A DNA stretch of 5,035 nucleotides from an uncultured Porphyromonadaceae bacterium. Lineage in GTDB: Bacteria > Bacteroidota > Bacteroidia > Bacteroidales > Muribaculaceae. The DNA lies in the NCBI GenBank assembly GCA_947176615.1, contig CAMWRO010000230.1, positions 1-5,035 on the forward strand, read 5' to 3'. Below the pieces are notes generated by a model. It saw only the letters and a program-made list of their open reading frames with translations. It was not told where the DNA came from and searched no databases. Positions 1 to 5,035 of this stretch are shown here, one piece after another. Positions within the stretch are counted from its first letter, which is position 1; every line of letters starts with the position of its first letter. The position numbers and the translations under genes are program-made.

Positions 1-33
1 ATCCGACTCGCGTAAACGGGCTTTGGATTCACA

Positions 34-63
34 TTTGTTTTTAAACAACCTCTAATAATTTTA
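34..63 (+). promoter_or_regulatory. possible Bacteroidota-type promoter for the YbjN-like gene
   Basis: Bacteroidota primary sigma-factor promoters carry TTTG near -33 and TAnnTTTG near -7, usually about 19-21 bases apart. Here TTTG lies at 34-37 and TAATTTTA at 56-63, with 18 bases between them. The -7 box misses the final G and the spacing is slightly short. Transcription would start only about 10 bases before the ATG at 80, giving a very short A-rich leader. The surrounding sequence is AT-rich, so a chance match is quite possible. Confidence 0.25.
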
Positions 64-79
64 AAACCCTAAAAAGACT

Positions 80-484
80 ATGAACGTAAAAAACATTGAC
101 GCGCACATGTTGCGCGACCTCCTCGACGAGGCACGCATCAGCACCAAGAAAGACGACGACGGCGATTTGATGACCATCCTCGCCGCTGACGATGATTTTC
201 CCCATGACGTTATTATATGGTATATGCTCGACGGAAACTGGCTGACAATCATTGCCCGCTCGTTTGAGTACAAAATGGACGATCCCGTCACCGTGGCCAA
301 CGACTATAACCGCGGCCATCGCGGCGTGGCTTGTATCGGCGAGCCTGACAACGGTACAATCTACTTCAAGCTCGGTTTCCTTCTTGACGAGGAGGTGTCG
401 ACGACCTACATCCTTGAAAACTGCATCAAGTTCGGCACGAGCTGCTCGTGGCGTTCATTCTGCGACATCTATCAGGGCAAGTAA
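80..484 (+). CDS. YbjN-like domain protein (small, cytosolic, function unknown)
   Basis: This is a complete 134-residue protein with no signal peptide or membrane segment, so it is predicted to be cytosolic. It has the layout I associate with YbjN / type III secretion chaperone-like folds. An N-terminal helix (about residues 6-20) is followed by an acidic turn with DDDGD (25-29), alternating strands including WYMLDGNWLTIIAR (47-60), then a conserved-looking NDYNRGHRG segment (74-82). A strand with NGTIYFKLGF (91-100) leads into a C-terminal helix (about 102-130). YbjN proteins have been linked to stress and regulatory phenotypes in enterobacteria, but the molecular role is unsettled. Many Bacteroidales encode small proteins of this type. 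The ATG at 80 follows an A-rich stretch (aaaaaga) typical of Bacteroidota starts. The gene lies 69 bases upstream of priA on the same strand, with a strong stem-loop between them. The family assignment rests on pattern resemblance only. Confidence 0.62.
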   Translation: MNVKNIDAHMLRDLLDEARISTKKDDDGDLMTILAADDDFPHDVIIWYMLDGNWLTIIARSFEYKMDDPVTVANDYNRGHRGVACIGEPDNGTIYFKLGFLLDEEVSTTYILENCIKFGTSCSWRSFCDIYQGK

Positions 485-500
485 TATTTTTTTAAGATAA

Positions 501-532
501 TGTGAGCCGCCGGAGAATTCAGGCGGCTCACA
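501..532 (+). terminator. GC-rich 11-bp perfect stem-loop between the YbjN-like gene and priA
   Basis: TGTGAGCCGCC (501-511) is exactly complementary to GGCGGCTCACA (522-532), with a 10-base loop that contains the palindrome GAATTC (515-520). The stem lies 16 bases after the TAA stop of the upstream gene and ends 21 bases before the priA GTG. It could be a terminator for the first gene. However, no T-run follows it on either strand: the only T-run (487-493) precedes it on the + strand and would read as A on the other. A role as a processing or stability element in the priA leader, or as a protein-binding inverted repeat, fits equally well. Confidence 0.45.
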
Positions 533-553
533 ACTGATATATAGCAGCGAGCT

Positions 554-3031
554 GTGACAACCTACGCCGACATTCTACTTCCGGTCCCTATCCAAGGGTC
601 GTTCACCTACGCGATACCACCTGCGCTTGACGGCAAGGTCGAGGTGGGACGGAGGGTCATTGTGCCGTTTGGCCGCAAGAAGTTCTACACCGGAATCGTG
701 ACCGGTGTGTCGCCGCGCCGACCCGAGGGCGGTTACGAGGTCAAGGAAATCTCGATGCTGCTCGACGAGCGCCCTGTCGTGCGTCATCCGCAACTCAAGT
801 TCTGGAACTGGATTGCGGAATATTATCTCTGTTCGCCGGGAGATGTCTACAAGGCCGCGGTGCCGTCGGGACTGAAGGTCGAGAGTGAGACTTTTGTCGA
901 GCCGTGTCGCGACTGGGAGGAAGACGTCGCCGACCGCCTCGGCGAAAGGGAGGCTGTGGTTATGAACCTGTTGCTGTCGAGCGACAAGCGGCTGTCGGTC
1001 GAGGATGTGCGCAAAGCCACCGGATTTACCTCGGCGGGAGCCGTCATCTCGCGGTTGCTTGAACGTGGCGCGGTGATGATTTCCGAGAAACTTGTTGAAC
1101 GTTACCGGTCGCGCAAGGAGCCATATGTACGTCTTGCCTTCCCTCCCGATGACCGCGAGGCGATGCAAGGGGCCTTTGACGCCGTGAAGGGCGCGGCCAA
1201 GCAAGAGAAGGCATTGCTCGCGCTGATTGACCTGTCGGCGCGCATGAGGCGTGATGCCCCCGAGGACAAGGAGGTGTCGCGGGCCGAGCTGCTTGAGCGC
1301 TCGGGTGTCACGACCACCATCCTTGCCGCTATGGCCAAAAAGGGGATTATAGAAAATTACAAGAAAGAGATAAACCGGTTCCGGTTCACAGGTCTGACGA
1401 CCGGTGAACCCCCTGAGTTGACCGAGGCGCAGAACGTCGCGCTCGACGCGGTCCACAAGTCGTGGCTCGACCACGATGTGACACTGCTGCACGGGGTGAC
1501 ATCGTCGGGAAAGACAGAGGTCTACATGCACCTTGCCGACTATGTGCTGCGTCAGCGGCGGCAGGTACTATACCTTGTGCCTGAGATTGCGCTGACCACG
1601 CAGCTGACCGGGAGGTTGCAGAGGGTGTTTGGCGACAAGGTGGTGATTTACCATTCCAAGTTCTCTGACAACGAGCGGGTCGACATCTGGAAGAAGATGC
1701 TCGAATCGTCAGAGCCGTGCATCGTTATCGGGGCGCGCTCGTCGGTGTTCCTGCCGTTTGCCTCGCTCGGCCTCGTGATTGTCGACGAGGAGCACGAGTC
1801 GAGCTACAAGCAGCAAGACCCCGCACCGCGCTACAATGCCCGCGACGCGGCGATAGTCCTTGCGGGAATGCACGGGGCGAAGACGCTGCTCGGGAGTGCC
1901 ACACCTGCCGTCGATACCTACTACAAGGCCACGACGGGTCGTTACGGCCTCGTGGAGCTGACCGAGCGTTATGAAGGGGTGCGGTTGCCCGAGGTGAGGA
2001 TTGTCGACATGGGGGAGGAGCGGAAACGAGGCACAGTCAGGGGCATTTTCTCGCTTGCCACGCGCAATCTTGTCAACAAGGCTGTCGACAGTGGTGAGCA
2101 GGCGATACTTTTTATAAATCGCCGCGGATATGCGCCTGTCGCTCGATGCAAGCAGTGTGGTTTTGTGCCCAAGTGTGACCGCTGTGACGTGTCGCTGACC
2201 TATCACCGCCGCATCGACAGGCTTGTGTGCCATTACTGCGGCTCGCCCTATGCCGTGCCCGACGTGTGCCCCGCCTGCGGAGAGCCGTCGATAGAGGTAT
2301 TGGGATATGGAACTGAACGGGTGGAAGACGAGGTGGCCGAGAACTTCCCCGAGGCTGTGATTTCGCGTCTCGACCTCGACACGACGCGCAACAAGGACAG
2401 CTATGAAGCGATAATTGATGAGTTTTCAAGCGGAAAGTCTCAGATTCTTGTCGGGACGCAGATGGTCACAAAGGGCCTCGACTTCGGTAAGGTGAGCGTA
2501 GTTGGTGTCGTTAATGCCGATGCTGTCATAAATTTTCCCGATTTCCGCAGCGGCGAGAGGGCGTTCAACATGATAGAACAGGTTGCGGGACGAGCGGGAC
2601 GACGCACCGGCAACGGTGTCGTGGCGGTTCAGACCTATAACCCCTCACACCCGGTACTGGCCTTTGTCAAGGCCCACGACTATACGGGATTCTATGCCCA
2701 TGAGATTGAGGAGCGGCGGCTGTTCCACTATCCGCCGTTTGTGAGGATTATATATATATACCTGAAACACAAAGATGAAACCTCGGTCGTGACATCGTCG
2801 CAACTCTATGCCGAGAGGTTGCGCCAGTTGCTCGGTAATCGTGTCAACGGCCCCGACGAGCCGACTGTGTCGCGTGTTCAGTCGCTTTATATCCGCCGTG
2901 TAATGCTTAAAATAGAAACCGGCGCGTCCATTGCCAAGGTCAAGGCCCTGCTGCGCTCGGTTCATGTCGAACTGGCCGCCGCCCGCGTGCTCAACGGCAT
3001 CATTCTTTACTACGATATAGACCCGGTGTAA
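554..3031 (+). CDS. priA: PriA, primosomal replication-restart 3'-5' DNA helicase
   Basis: PriA recognises stalled forks and D-loops in the cytoplasm, unwinds the lagging arm with ATP and starts reloading of the replicative helicase. The 825 residues look complete. The N-terminal 3'-end-binding domain (about 1-105) opens with YADILLPVPIQGSFTYAIP. A winged-helix region (about 130-185) follows. The superfamily 2 helicase core has Walker A GVTSSGKT (314-321), Walker B DEEH (411-414), GSATP (447-451), GTQMVTKGLDF (634-644) and QVAGRAGR (676-683). Eight cysteines for two zinc ions sit at 532, 535, 541, 544, 559, 562, 572 and 575. The rest forms the C-terminal domain. The protein is about 90 residues longer than E. 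coli PriA (732). The extra length is mostly a second winged-helix-like segment (about 215-275) before Walker A, as I recall in Bacillus-type PriA. The start is GTG at 554: an in-frame TAG at 542-544 excludes anything further upstream, and the family's conserved N-terminus begins immediately. No Shine-Dalgarno sequence is seen. It converges with the VanZ-like gene, 63 bases away. Confidence 0.98.
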   Translation: MTTYADILLPVPIQGSFTYAIPPALDGKVEVGRRVIVPFGRKKFYTGIVTGVSPRRPEGGYEVKEISMLLDERPVVRHPQLKFWNWIAEYYLCSPGDVYKAAVPSGLKVESETFVEPCRDWEEDVADRLGEREAVVMNLLLSSDKRLSVEDVRKATGFTSAGAVISRLLERGAVMISEKLVERYRSRKEPYVRLAFPPDDREAMQGAFDAVKGAAKQEKALLALIDLSARMRRDAPEDKEVSRAELLERSGVTTTILAAMAKKGIIENYKKEINRFRFTGLTTGEPPELTEAQNVALDAVHKSWLDHDVTLLHGVTSSGKTEVYMHLADYVLRQRRQVLYLVPEIALTTQLTGRLQRVFGDKVVIYHSKFSDNERVDIWKKMLESSEPCIVIGARSSVFLPFASLGLVIVDEEHESSYKQQDPAPRYNARDAAIVLAGMHGAKTLLGSATPAVDTYYKATTGRYGLVELTERYEGVRLPEVRIVDMGEERKRGTVRGIFSLATRNLVNKAVDSGEQAILFINRRGYAPVARCKQCGFVPKCDRCDVSLTYHRRIDRLVCHYCGSPYAVPDVCPACGEPSIEVLGYGTERVEDEVAENFPEAVISRLDLDTTRNKDSYEAIIDEFSSGKSQILVGTQMVTKGLDFGKVSVVGVVNADAVINFPDFRSGERAFNMIEQVAGRAGRRTGNGVVAVQTYNPSHPVLAFVKAHDYTGFYAHEIEERRLFHYPPFVRIIYIYLKHKDETSVVTSSQLYAERLRQLLGNRVNGPDEPTVSRVQSLYIRRVMLKIETGASIAKVKALLRSVHVELAAARVLNGIILYYDIDPV

Positions 3032-3036
3032 CCGGT

Positions 3037-3115
3037 GAAGGGAGAAGGGAGAAAAGTAAAAAGTGAAGGGTTAATGAAGTATTATCTTCACCCTTCACTT
3101 TTCACCTTTTACTTT
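3037..3115. repeat. purine-rich imperfect inverted repeat between convergent genes
   Basis: The left half is almost pure purine on the + strand: a tandem GGGAGAA pair (3040-3046, 3047-3053), then AAGTAAAAAGTGAAGGG (3054-3070). The right half carries the same words on the - strand, reading AAAGTAAAAGGTGAA then AAGTGAAGGG from 3115 down to 3091. The two arms therefore look like diverged copies of one short unit placed head to head. From memory, low-complexity spacer repeats of this AAGTGAA type are common in Bacteroidales genomes. The repeat runs into the 3' end of the VanZ-like gene. Confidence 0.7.
3058..3102. terminator. probable bidirectional terminator hairpin of priA and the VanZ-like gene
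   Basis: AAAAGTGAAGGG (3059-3070) pairs perfectly with CCCTTCACTTTT (3091-3102). Further in, TGAAG (3075-3079) pairs with CTTCA (3086-3090) around a TATTAT loop, leaving TTAA (3071-3074) as a one-sided bulge. On the + strand the descending arm ends in TTTT, then a pyrimidine-rich stretch, 27 bases after the priA stop. On the - strand the descending arm also ends in T-rich sequence. The position between two convergent genes fits a terminator that works both ways. The stop codon of the VanZ-like gene (3095-3097) lies within the stem. Confidence 0.6.
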
Positions 3116-3487
3116 CCACCATTTCCGGGTGACGGGGATTGCGAGGAGTGCCCCGGCGGCATCGGCGAGGAAGTCGTAGATGTCACATCCGCGCCCCAGT
3201 GCCATCCATTGCTGCAAAAGCTCGATTAATCCCCCGGCGGCTGTCGCGACGAGGGCGCAGAGTGCCGCGCCTTTCCACGAGAAAGGCCGTCCTTCGTGCC
3301 ATCGGTCGAAGATGAGCGCGCCGGCAAGCGTTCCGAACATAATGGCGTGAACGACCTTGTCGGCACCGGGGAACATGGGAAATTCCTCGTCGCCGAGCGG
3401 CTGTGGAAACAGGGTCAGGTATAGTATAGTGACCGTGACAGCCATCGTAGCTTGATAGTCAGGCACTATGCGCAGAAAACGATTCAT
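3095..3487 (-). CDS. VanZ-like family small membrane protein
   Basis: This 130-residue integral membrane protein has about four predicted hydrophobic segments (roughly 12-27, 41-60, 73-90 and 105-120). The VanZ-like signature is visible. DKVVH (43-47) begins the second segment, ELLQQW (89-94) ends the third, and RGCDIYDFLADAAG (99-112) matches the usual R-x-x-D-x-x-D-x-x-x-N-x-x-G loop, with Asp109 where Asn is common. VanZ itself gives low-level teicoplanin resistance, but most relatives have no known role, so no resistance should be assumed. I chose the ATG at 3487. The frame stays open to a TTG at 3544, but those extra 19 codons are just the translation of the repeat hairpin. The last six residues, KVKGEK, and the TGA stop come from the purine-rich repeat. 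It lies 80 bases downstream of the DUF3332 gene, with a possible terminator between, and converges with priA. Confidence 0.82.
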   Translation of the reverse strand: MNRFLRIVPDYQATMAVTVTILYLTLFPQPLGDEEFPMFPGADKVVHAIMFGTLAGALIFDRWHEGRPFSWKGAALCALVATAAGGLIELLQQWMALGRGCDIYDFLADAAGALLAIPVTRKWWKVKGEK

Positions 3488-3500
3488 AGGAATGGATATG

Positions 3501-3555
3501 AAAATTGAGAATTGATAATTTGGCAAGCGCAAGCCGATTATCAATTCTCAATTTT
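3501..3555 (-). terminator. possible terminator hairpin after the DUF3332 gene
   Basis: The inverted copies extend to a perfect 19-bp stem: 3501-3519 pairs with 3537-3555. The loop can fold further through GGC (3522-3524) with GCC (3533-3535). Read leftward, as the genes here are transcribed, the stem begins 12 bases after the DUF3332 stop codon and its second arm ends in TTTT followed by CATAT. That resembles an intrinsic terminator, although the outer stem is AT-rich and the T-run is short and lies inside the stem. The second tandem copy could also pair with the inverted copy, giving an alternative, longer-looped hairpin. If it terminates only partly, it would lower expression of the VanZ-like gene relative to the upstream genes. 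Confidence 0.5.
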
Positions 3556-3569
3556 ATCAATTCTCAATT
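3501..3569. repeat. three copies of a 16-bp unit: one inverted plus two in direct tandem
   Basis: The unit TTATCAATTCTCAATT occurs at 3538-3553 and again, directly abutting, at 3554-3569 with no mismatch. An exact inverted copy lies at 3503-3518. The spacer between the inverted copies (3519-3537) contains GCAAGC twice in tandem (3523-3534). The element fills most of the 80-base gap between the DUF3332 gene and the VanZ-like gene. It is much more AT-rich than the genes on either side. The last two bases of the third copy are the first two (+ strand order) of the DUF3332 stop codon. Confidence 0.85.
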
Positions 3570-4116
3570 ATTTAGCAGCCCACATCGATGCAGCAGCCAT
3601 GTCGCGGTAGGCGAGGACGCCGTCGTGGGAAAGCTCGACAACCTGACTGGTGCCGTCGGGAGCGGGCATGGCAACGTGGGTGTCGTCGATAAATGTCATC
3701 AGGTCGTAGCTGTCGCCCGAGGGGAGGTCGATGCTCCATGTGCGACTGTCGGCATCGAAGTCGAGGCGCACGACGCTGTTGTCATTCTCACTCGTGATGG
3801 TGTAGCCTTTTCCGTCACACTCGACGAGGTAGCGGCCGTCCTTGCCTTCGATGACTTTCTTGCCCGAAGCAACGGGGTTGCTGCCGCTCCAGAACTCGAT
3901 GGAGTTGATGACAAAGAAGTCAGCCATAAATGCCACCTCGTAGACAGGGACAATCCAGAATGCGATGAACACAAGCTCGTTGATAAACTTGTCGCCAACC
4001 TGCTCGTTCCAGTCACGCATTTTACCGAAAAGCGAGAAACTGCCGATGCACGACGAGGTGAGCATCGAGGTGGCGAGGGCGATGACGAGCGCCACTGAGA
4101 AATAGGTCTTTTTCAT
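3568..4116 (-). CDS. DUF3332 family putative lipoprotein
   Basis: This 182-residue protein begins with a charged MKK and a hydrophobic stretch (5-19), then SSCIGSF (21-27). This is a likely signal peptide with Cys23 as a possible lipidation site, though Thr rather than Leu at -3 makes the lipobox weak. The next block is very characteristic of DUF3332: GSFSLFGKMRDWN (25-37), then GDKFINELVF (41-50), AFWIVPVYE (52-60), and NSIEFWSG (71-78). It includes one or two hydrophobic segments (about 46-70) that could insert in a membrane. The C-terminal part (about 85-182) is soluble and beta-rich, with repeated acidic turns such as DFDADSRTWSIDLPSGDSYD (119-138). The function of the family is unknown. 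The ATG at 4116 follows an A/T-rich leader. The gene starts 23 bases after the transglycosylase stop, so the two are probably cotranscribed. A terminator-like repeat begins right at its stop codon. Confidence 0.85.
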   Translation of the reverse strand: MKKTYFSVALVIALATSMLTSSCIGSFSLFGKMRDWNEQVGDKFINELVFIAFWIVPVYEVAFMADFFVINSIEFWSGSNPVASGKKVIEGKDGRYLVECDGKGYTITSENDNSVVRLDFDADSRTWSIDLPSGDSYDLMTFIDDTHVAMPAPDGTSQVVELSHDGVLAYRDMAAASMWAAK

Positions 4117-4139
4117 TGTCGTTTAAATAGTTTTATGGG

Positions 4140-5035
4140 TTAGGGTTTGATTGATGATATGGCTTGGTTGTAGAAGTCGAACACTTGGGCGACATACTCG
4201 GTGGTCTGACGGCCTCGGAAGTAACCGTAGCGGCAGACGGGGTCGTTGTAGTATTCGGGTTTCGACTTCATGAGAATGGCGCGATCCACGTTGCCGTCCC
4301 ACCGCTGCGGATCGAGTCCGTATTTTGCGGCGAGGGCAATAGCGTCAAGGACGTGTGCAAGCCCCGAGTTGTAGGCTGCGACGACAAATTTCTTGCGCTC
4401 CTCGGAATCCGGCACCCGCGATGCGAGTGACTTGTCGAGGTCGCGGATAATGCGGCAGGCGGTTTCGATGGAGACAGAGTTGGTGGTCATCTCTCCTTCG
4501 GCTTTGTAGGCCCGGGCGGTGGAAGGCATAATCTGCATTATGCCTCTTGCGCCCGCCCATGAGACAAGGGTCGAGTCAAAACGGCTCTCGGCATAGCCTT
4601 GGGAGGCGACAAGGCGCCAGTCCCATCCGATTTCACCGGCATATTTGCGGAACAGGTCGTCGAAAGGGGAGATGTGGCCCTTTGAGAGGTCGATGACCGG
4701 GTGTCGGTTGCCTTCGGTCTTGCTCATCTCGAAGTAGCGCTTTAGCAGCGCGGCCTGCTGGCTGCGTGGACGGTCGCCTGTGAGCCACGAGTCGATGCTG
4801 TCGGCAAGCCATTTCTTGTCATGCCCGACAGCCCACCGCGAGCGTTGCGGAAAGCTGACCTGCATGGTGATGTCGAGGTCGTTGTAATAGGTCTTGTTGA
4901 TGCGGGCGATGTCGCTATCGACGATTGTCAGCGGGATTTCGCCGTTGCTGACCATCGCGATGAGGTCTTCGGCAATGAGGGTGTCGCGGTCGACGGTGTG
5001 GATATTGATTCCGCCCCCGATTTCGTCGTTGAGGT
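4140..5035 (-). CDS. MltF-like membrane-bound lytic murein transglycosylase, 5' part outside the window
   Basis: The frame is open to the window edge, so the start, signal peptide and first part of the substrate-binding-like domain are missing. About 297 C-terminal residues are visible. MltF-type enzymes cleave the MurNAc-GlcNAc bond of peptidoglycan in the periplasm, leaving 1,6-anhydro ends. They join a periplasmic solute-binding-like domain to an SLT catalytic domain. Counting from the Met at 4955 (not the real start), the end of the first domain shows MVSNGEIPLTIVDSDIA (1-17) and VSFPQRSRWAV (33-43), both typical of MltF. The SLT domain (about 98-230) has the catalytic Glu123 in YAESRFD (121-127), then GARGIMQIMPST (135-146) and AAYNSG (193-198). 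A Tyr-containing TTEYV (251-255) lies near the end. The catalytic residues are intact, so the enzyme should be active. It appears to head a leftward group with the DUF3332 gene 23 bases downstream. I leave the symbol blank because several Bacteroidales paralogues share this architecture. Confidence 0.92.
   Translation of the reverse strand, partial: LNDEIGGGINIHTVDRDTLIAEDLIAMVSNGEIPLTIVDSDIARINKTYYNDLDITMQVSFPQRSRWAVGHDKKWLADSIDSWLTGDRPRSQQAALLKRYFEMSKTEGNRHPVIDLSKGHISPFDDLFRKYAGEIGWDWRLVASQGYAESRFDSTLVSWAGARGIMQIMPSTARAYKAEGEMTTNSVSIETACRIIRDLDKSLASRVPDSEERKKFVVAAYNSGLAHVLDAIALAAKYGLDPQRWDGNVDRAILMKSKPEYYNDPVCRYGYFRGRQTTEYVAQVFDFYNQAISSIKP

Noticed and set aside
21..37. TTTG at 22-25 and ACATTTG at 31-37 as a promoter pair
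   Set aside because: They are only a few bases apart, far too close for the -33/-7 spacing of Bacteroidota promoters.
575..1531. 318-residue open frame antisense to priA
   Set aside because: It lies wholly inside priA, whose frame has unmistakable PriA motifs. The antisense product is rich in Arg, His and Gln with no recognisable domain, as expected from a GC-rich gene read backwards.
1709..2233. 174-residue antisense open frame within priA
   Set aside because: It overlaps the helicase and zinc-binding coding region and shows no motif or start context of its own. A shadow frame.
2747..2761. Alternating TA run (tatatatata) inside priA
   Set aside because: It encodes in-frame residues of the C-terminal domain (around RIIYIYL, 731-737) and is too short to argue for a regulatory or replication role.
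3035..3229. 64-residue + strand open frame after priA
   Set aside because: Its first half is the translation of both arms of the purine-rich hairpin and the rest is antisense to the VanZ-like gene.
3488..3544. N-terminal extension of the VanZ-like gene to TTG at 3544
   Set aside because: The extra 19 codons are read from the repeat stem and loop. The ATG at 3487 gives a normal start to a short membrane protein.
3501..3569. Tandem 16-bp copies as a CRISPR array or integrase attachment site
   Set aside because: There are no spacers between the direct copies, no cas genes, and no integrase, tRNA or phage gene nearby.
3505..4098. 197-residue + strand open frame opposite the DUF3332 gene
   Set aside because: The - strand frame has a signal peptide and clear DUF3332 signatures. 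The + strand frame is Val/Asp/His-rich low-quality sequence whose first residues come from the repeat hairpin.

Overview
The window most likely comes from a Bacteroidota chromosome, probably order Bacteroidales and perhaps a Muribaculaceae-like gut lineage. This is inferred from three things: the protein families (a long PriA, a Bacteroides-type DUF3332 protein, an MltF-like lytic transglycosylase), A-rich start regions without Shine-Dalgarno sequences, and AT-rich spacers between GC-rich genes. Nothing marks it as a mobile or accessory island. I see no tRNA, rRNA, CRISPR array, transposase or phage gene.

Layout. An AT-rich leader (1-79) precedes a small YbjN-like gene (80-484, +). A GC-rich 11-bp stem-loop (501-532) separates it from priA (554-3031, +), the complete replication-restart helicase that fills half the window. 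priA faces three leftward genes. In their direction of transcription these are an MltF-like transglycosylase (5035-4140, its 5' part beyond the window), a DUF3332 putative lipoprotein (4116-3568) and a small VanZ-like membrane protein (3487-3095). The first two are 23 bp apart and probably cotranscribed. The third lies beyond a repeat-built hairpin that may end or weaken transcription.

How the genes work together. priA is a housekeeping DNA-repair and replication gene with no clear functional tie to its neighbours. The three leftward genes all encode predicted envelope proteins: a peptidoglycan-cleaving enzyme, a putative lipoprotein and a multi-pass membrane protein. A shared envelope role is possible but inferred from proximity only.

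The most unusual material is in two short spacers. One (3037-3115) is a purine-rich repeat folded into a hairpin between convergent priA and the VanZ-like gene, and it contains the VanZ-like gene's last codons and stop. The other (3501-3569) holds three perfect copies of a 16-bp unit, one inverted and two in direct tandem, and it touches the DUF3332 stop codon. I found no convincing previously undescribed multi-gene system. The repeats are the best candidates for follow-up.
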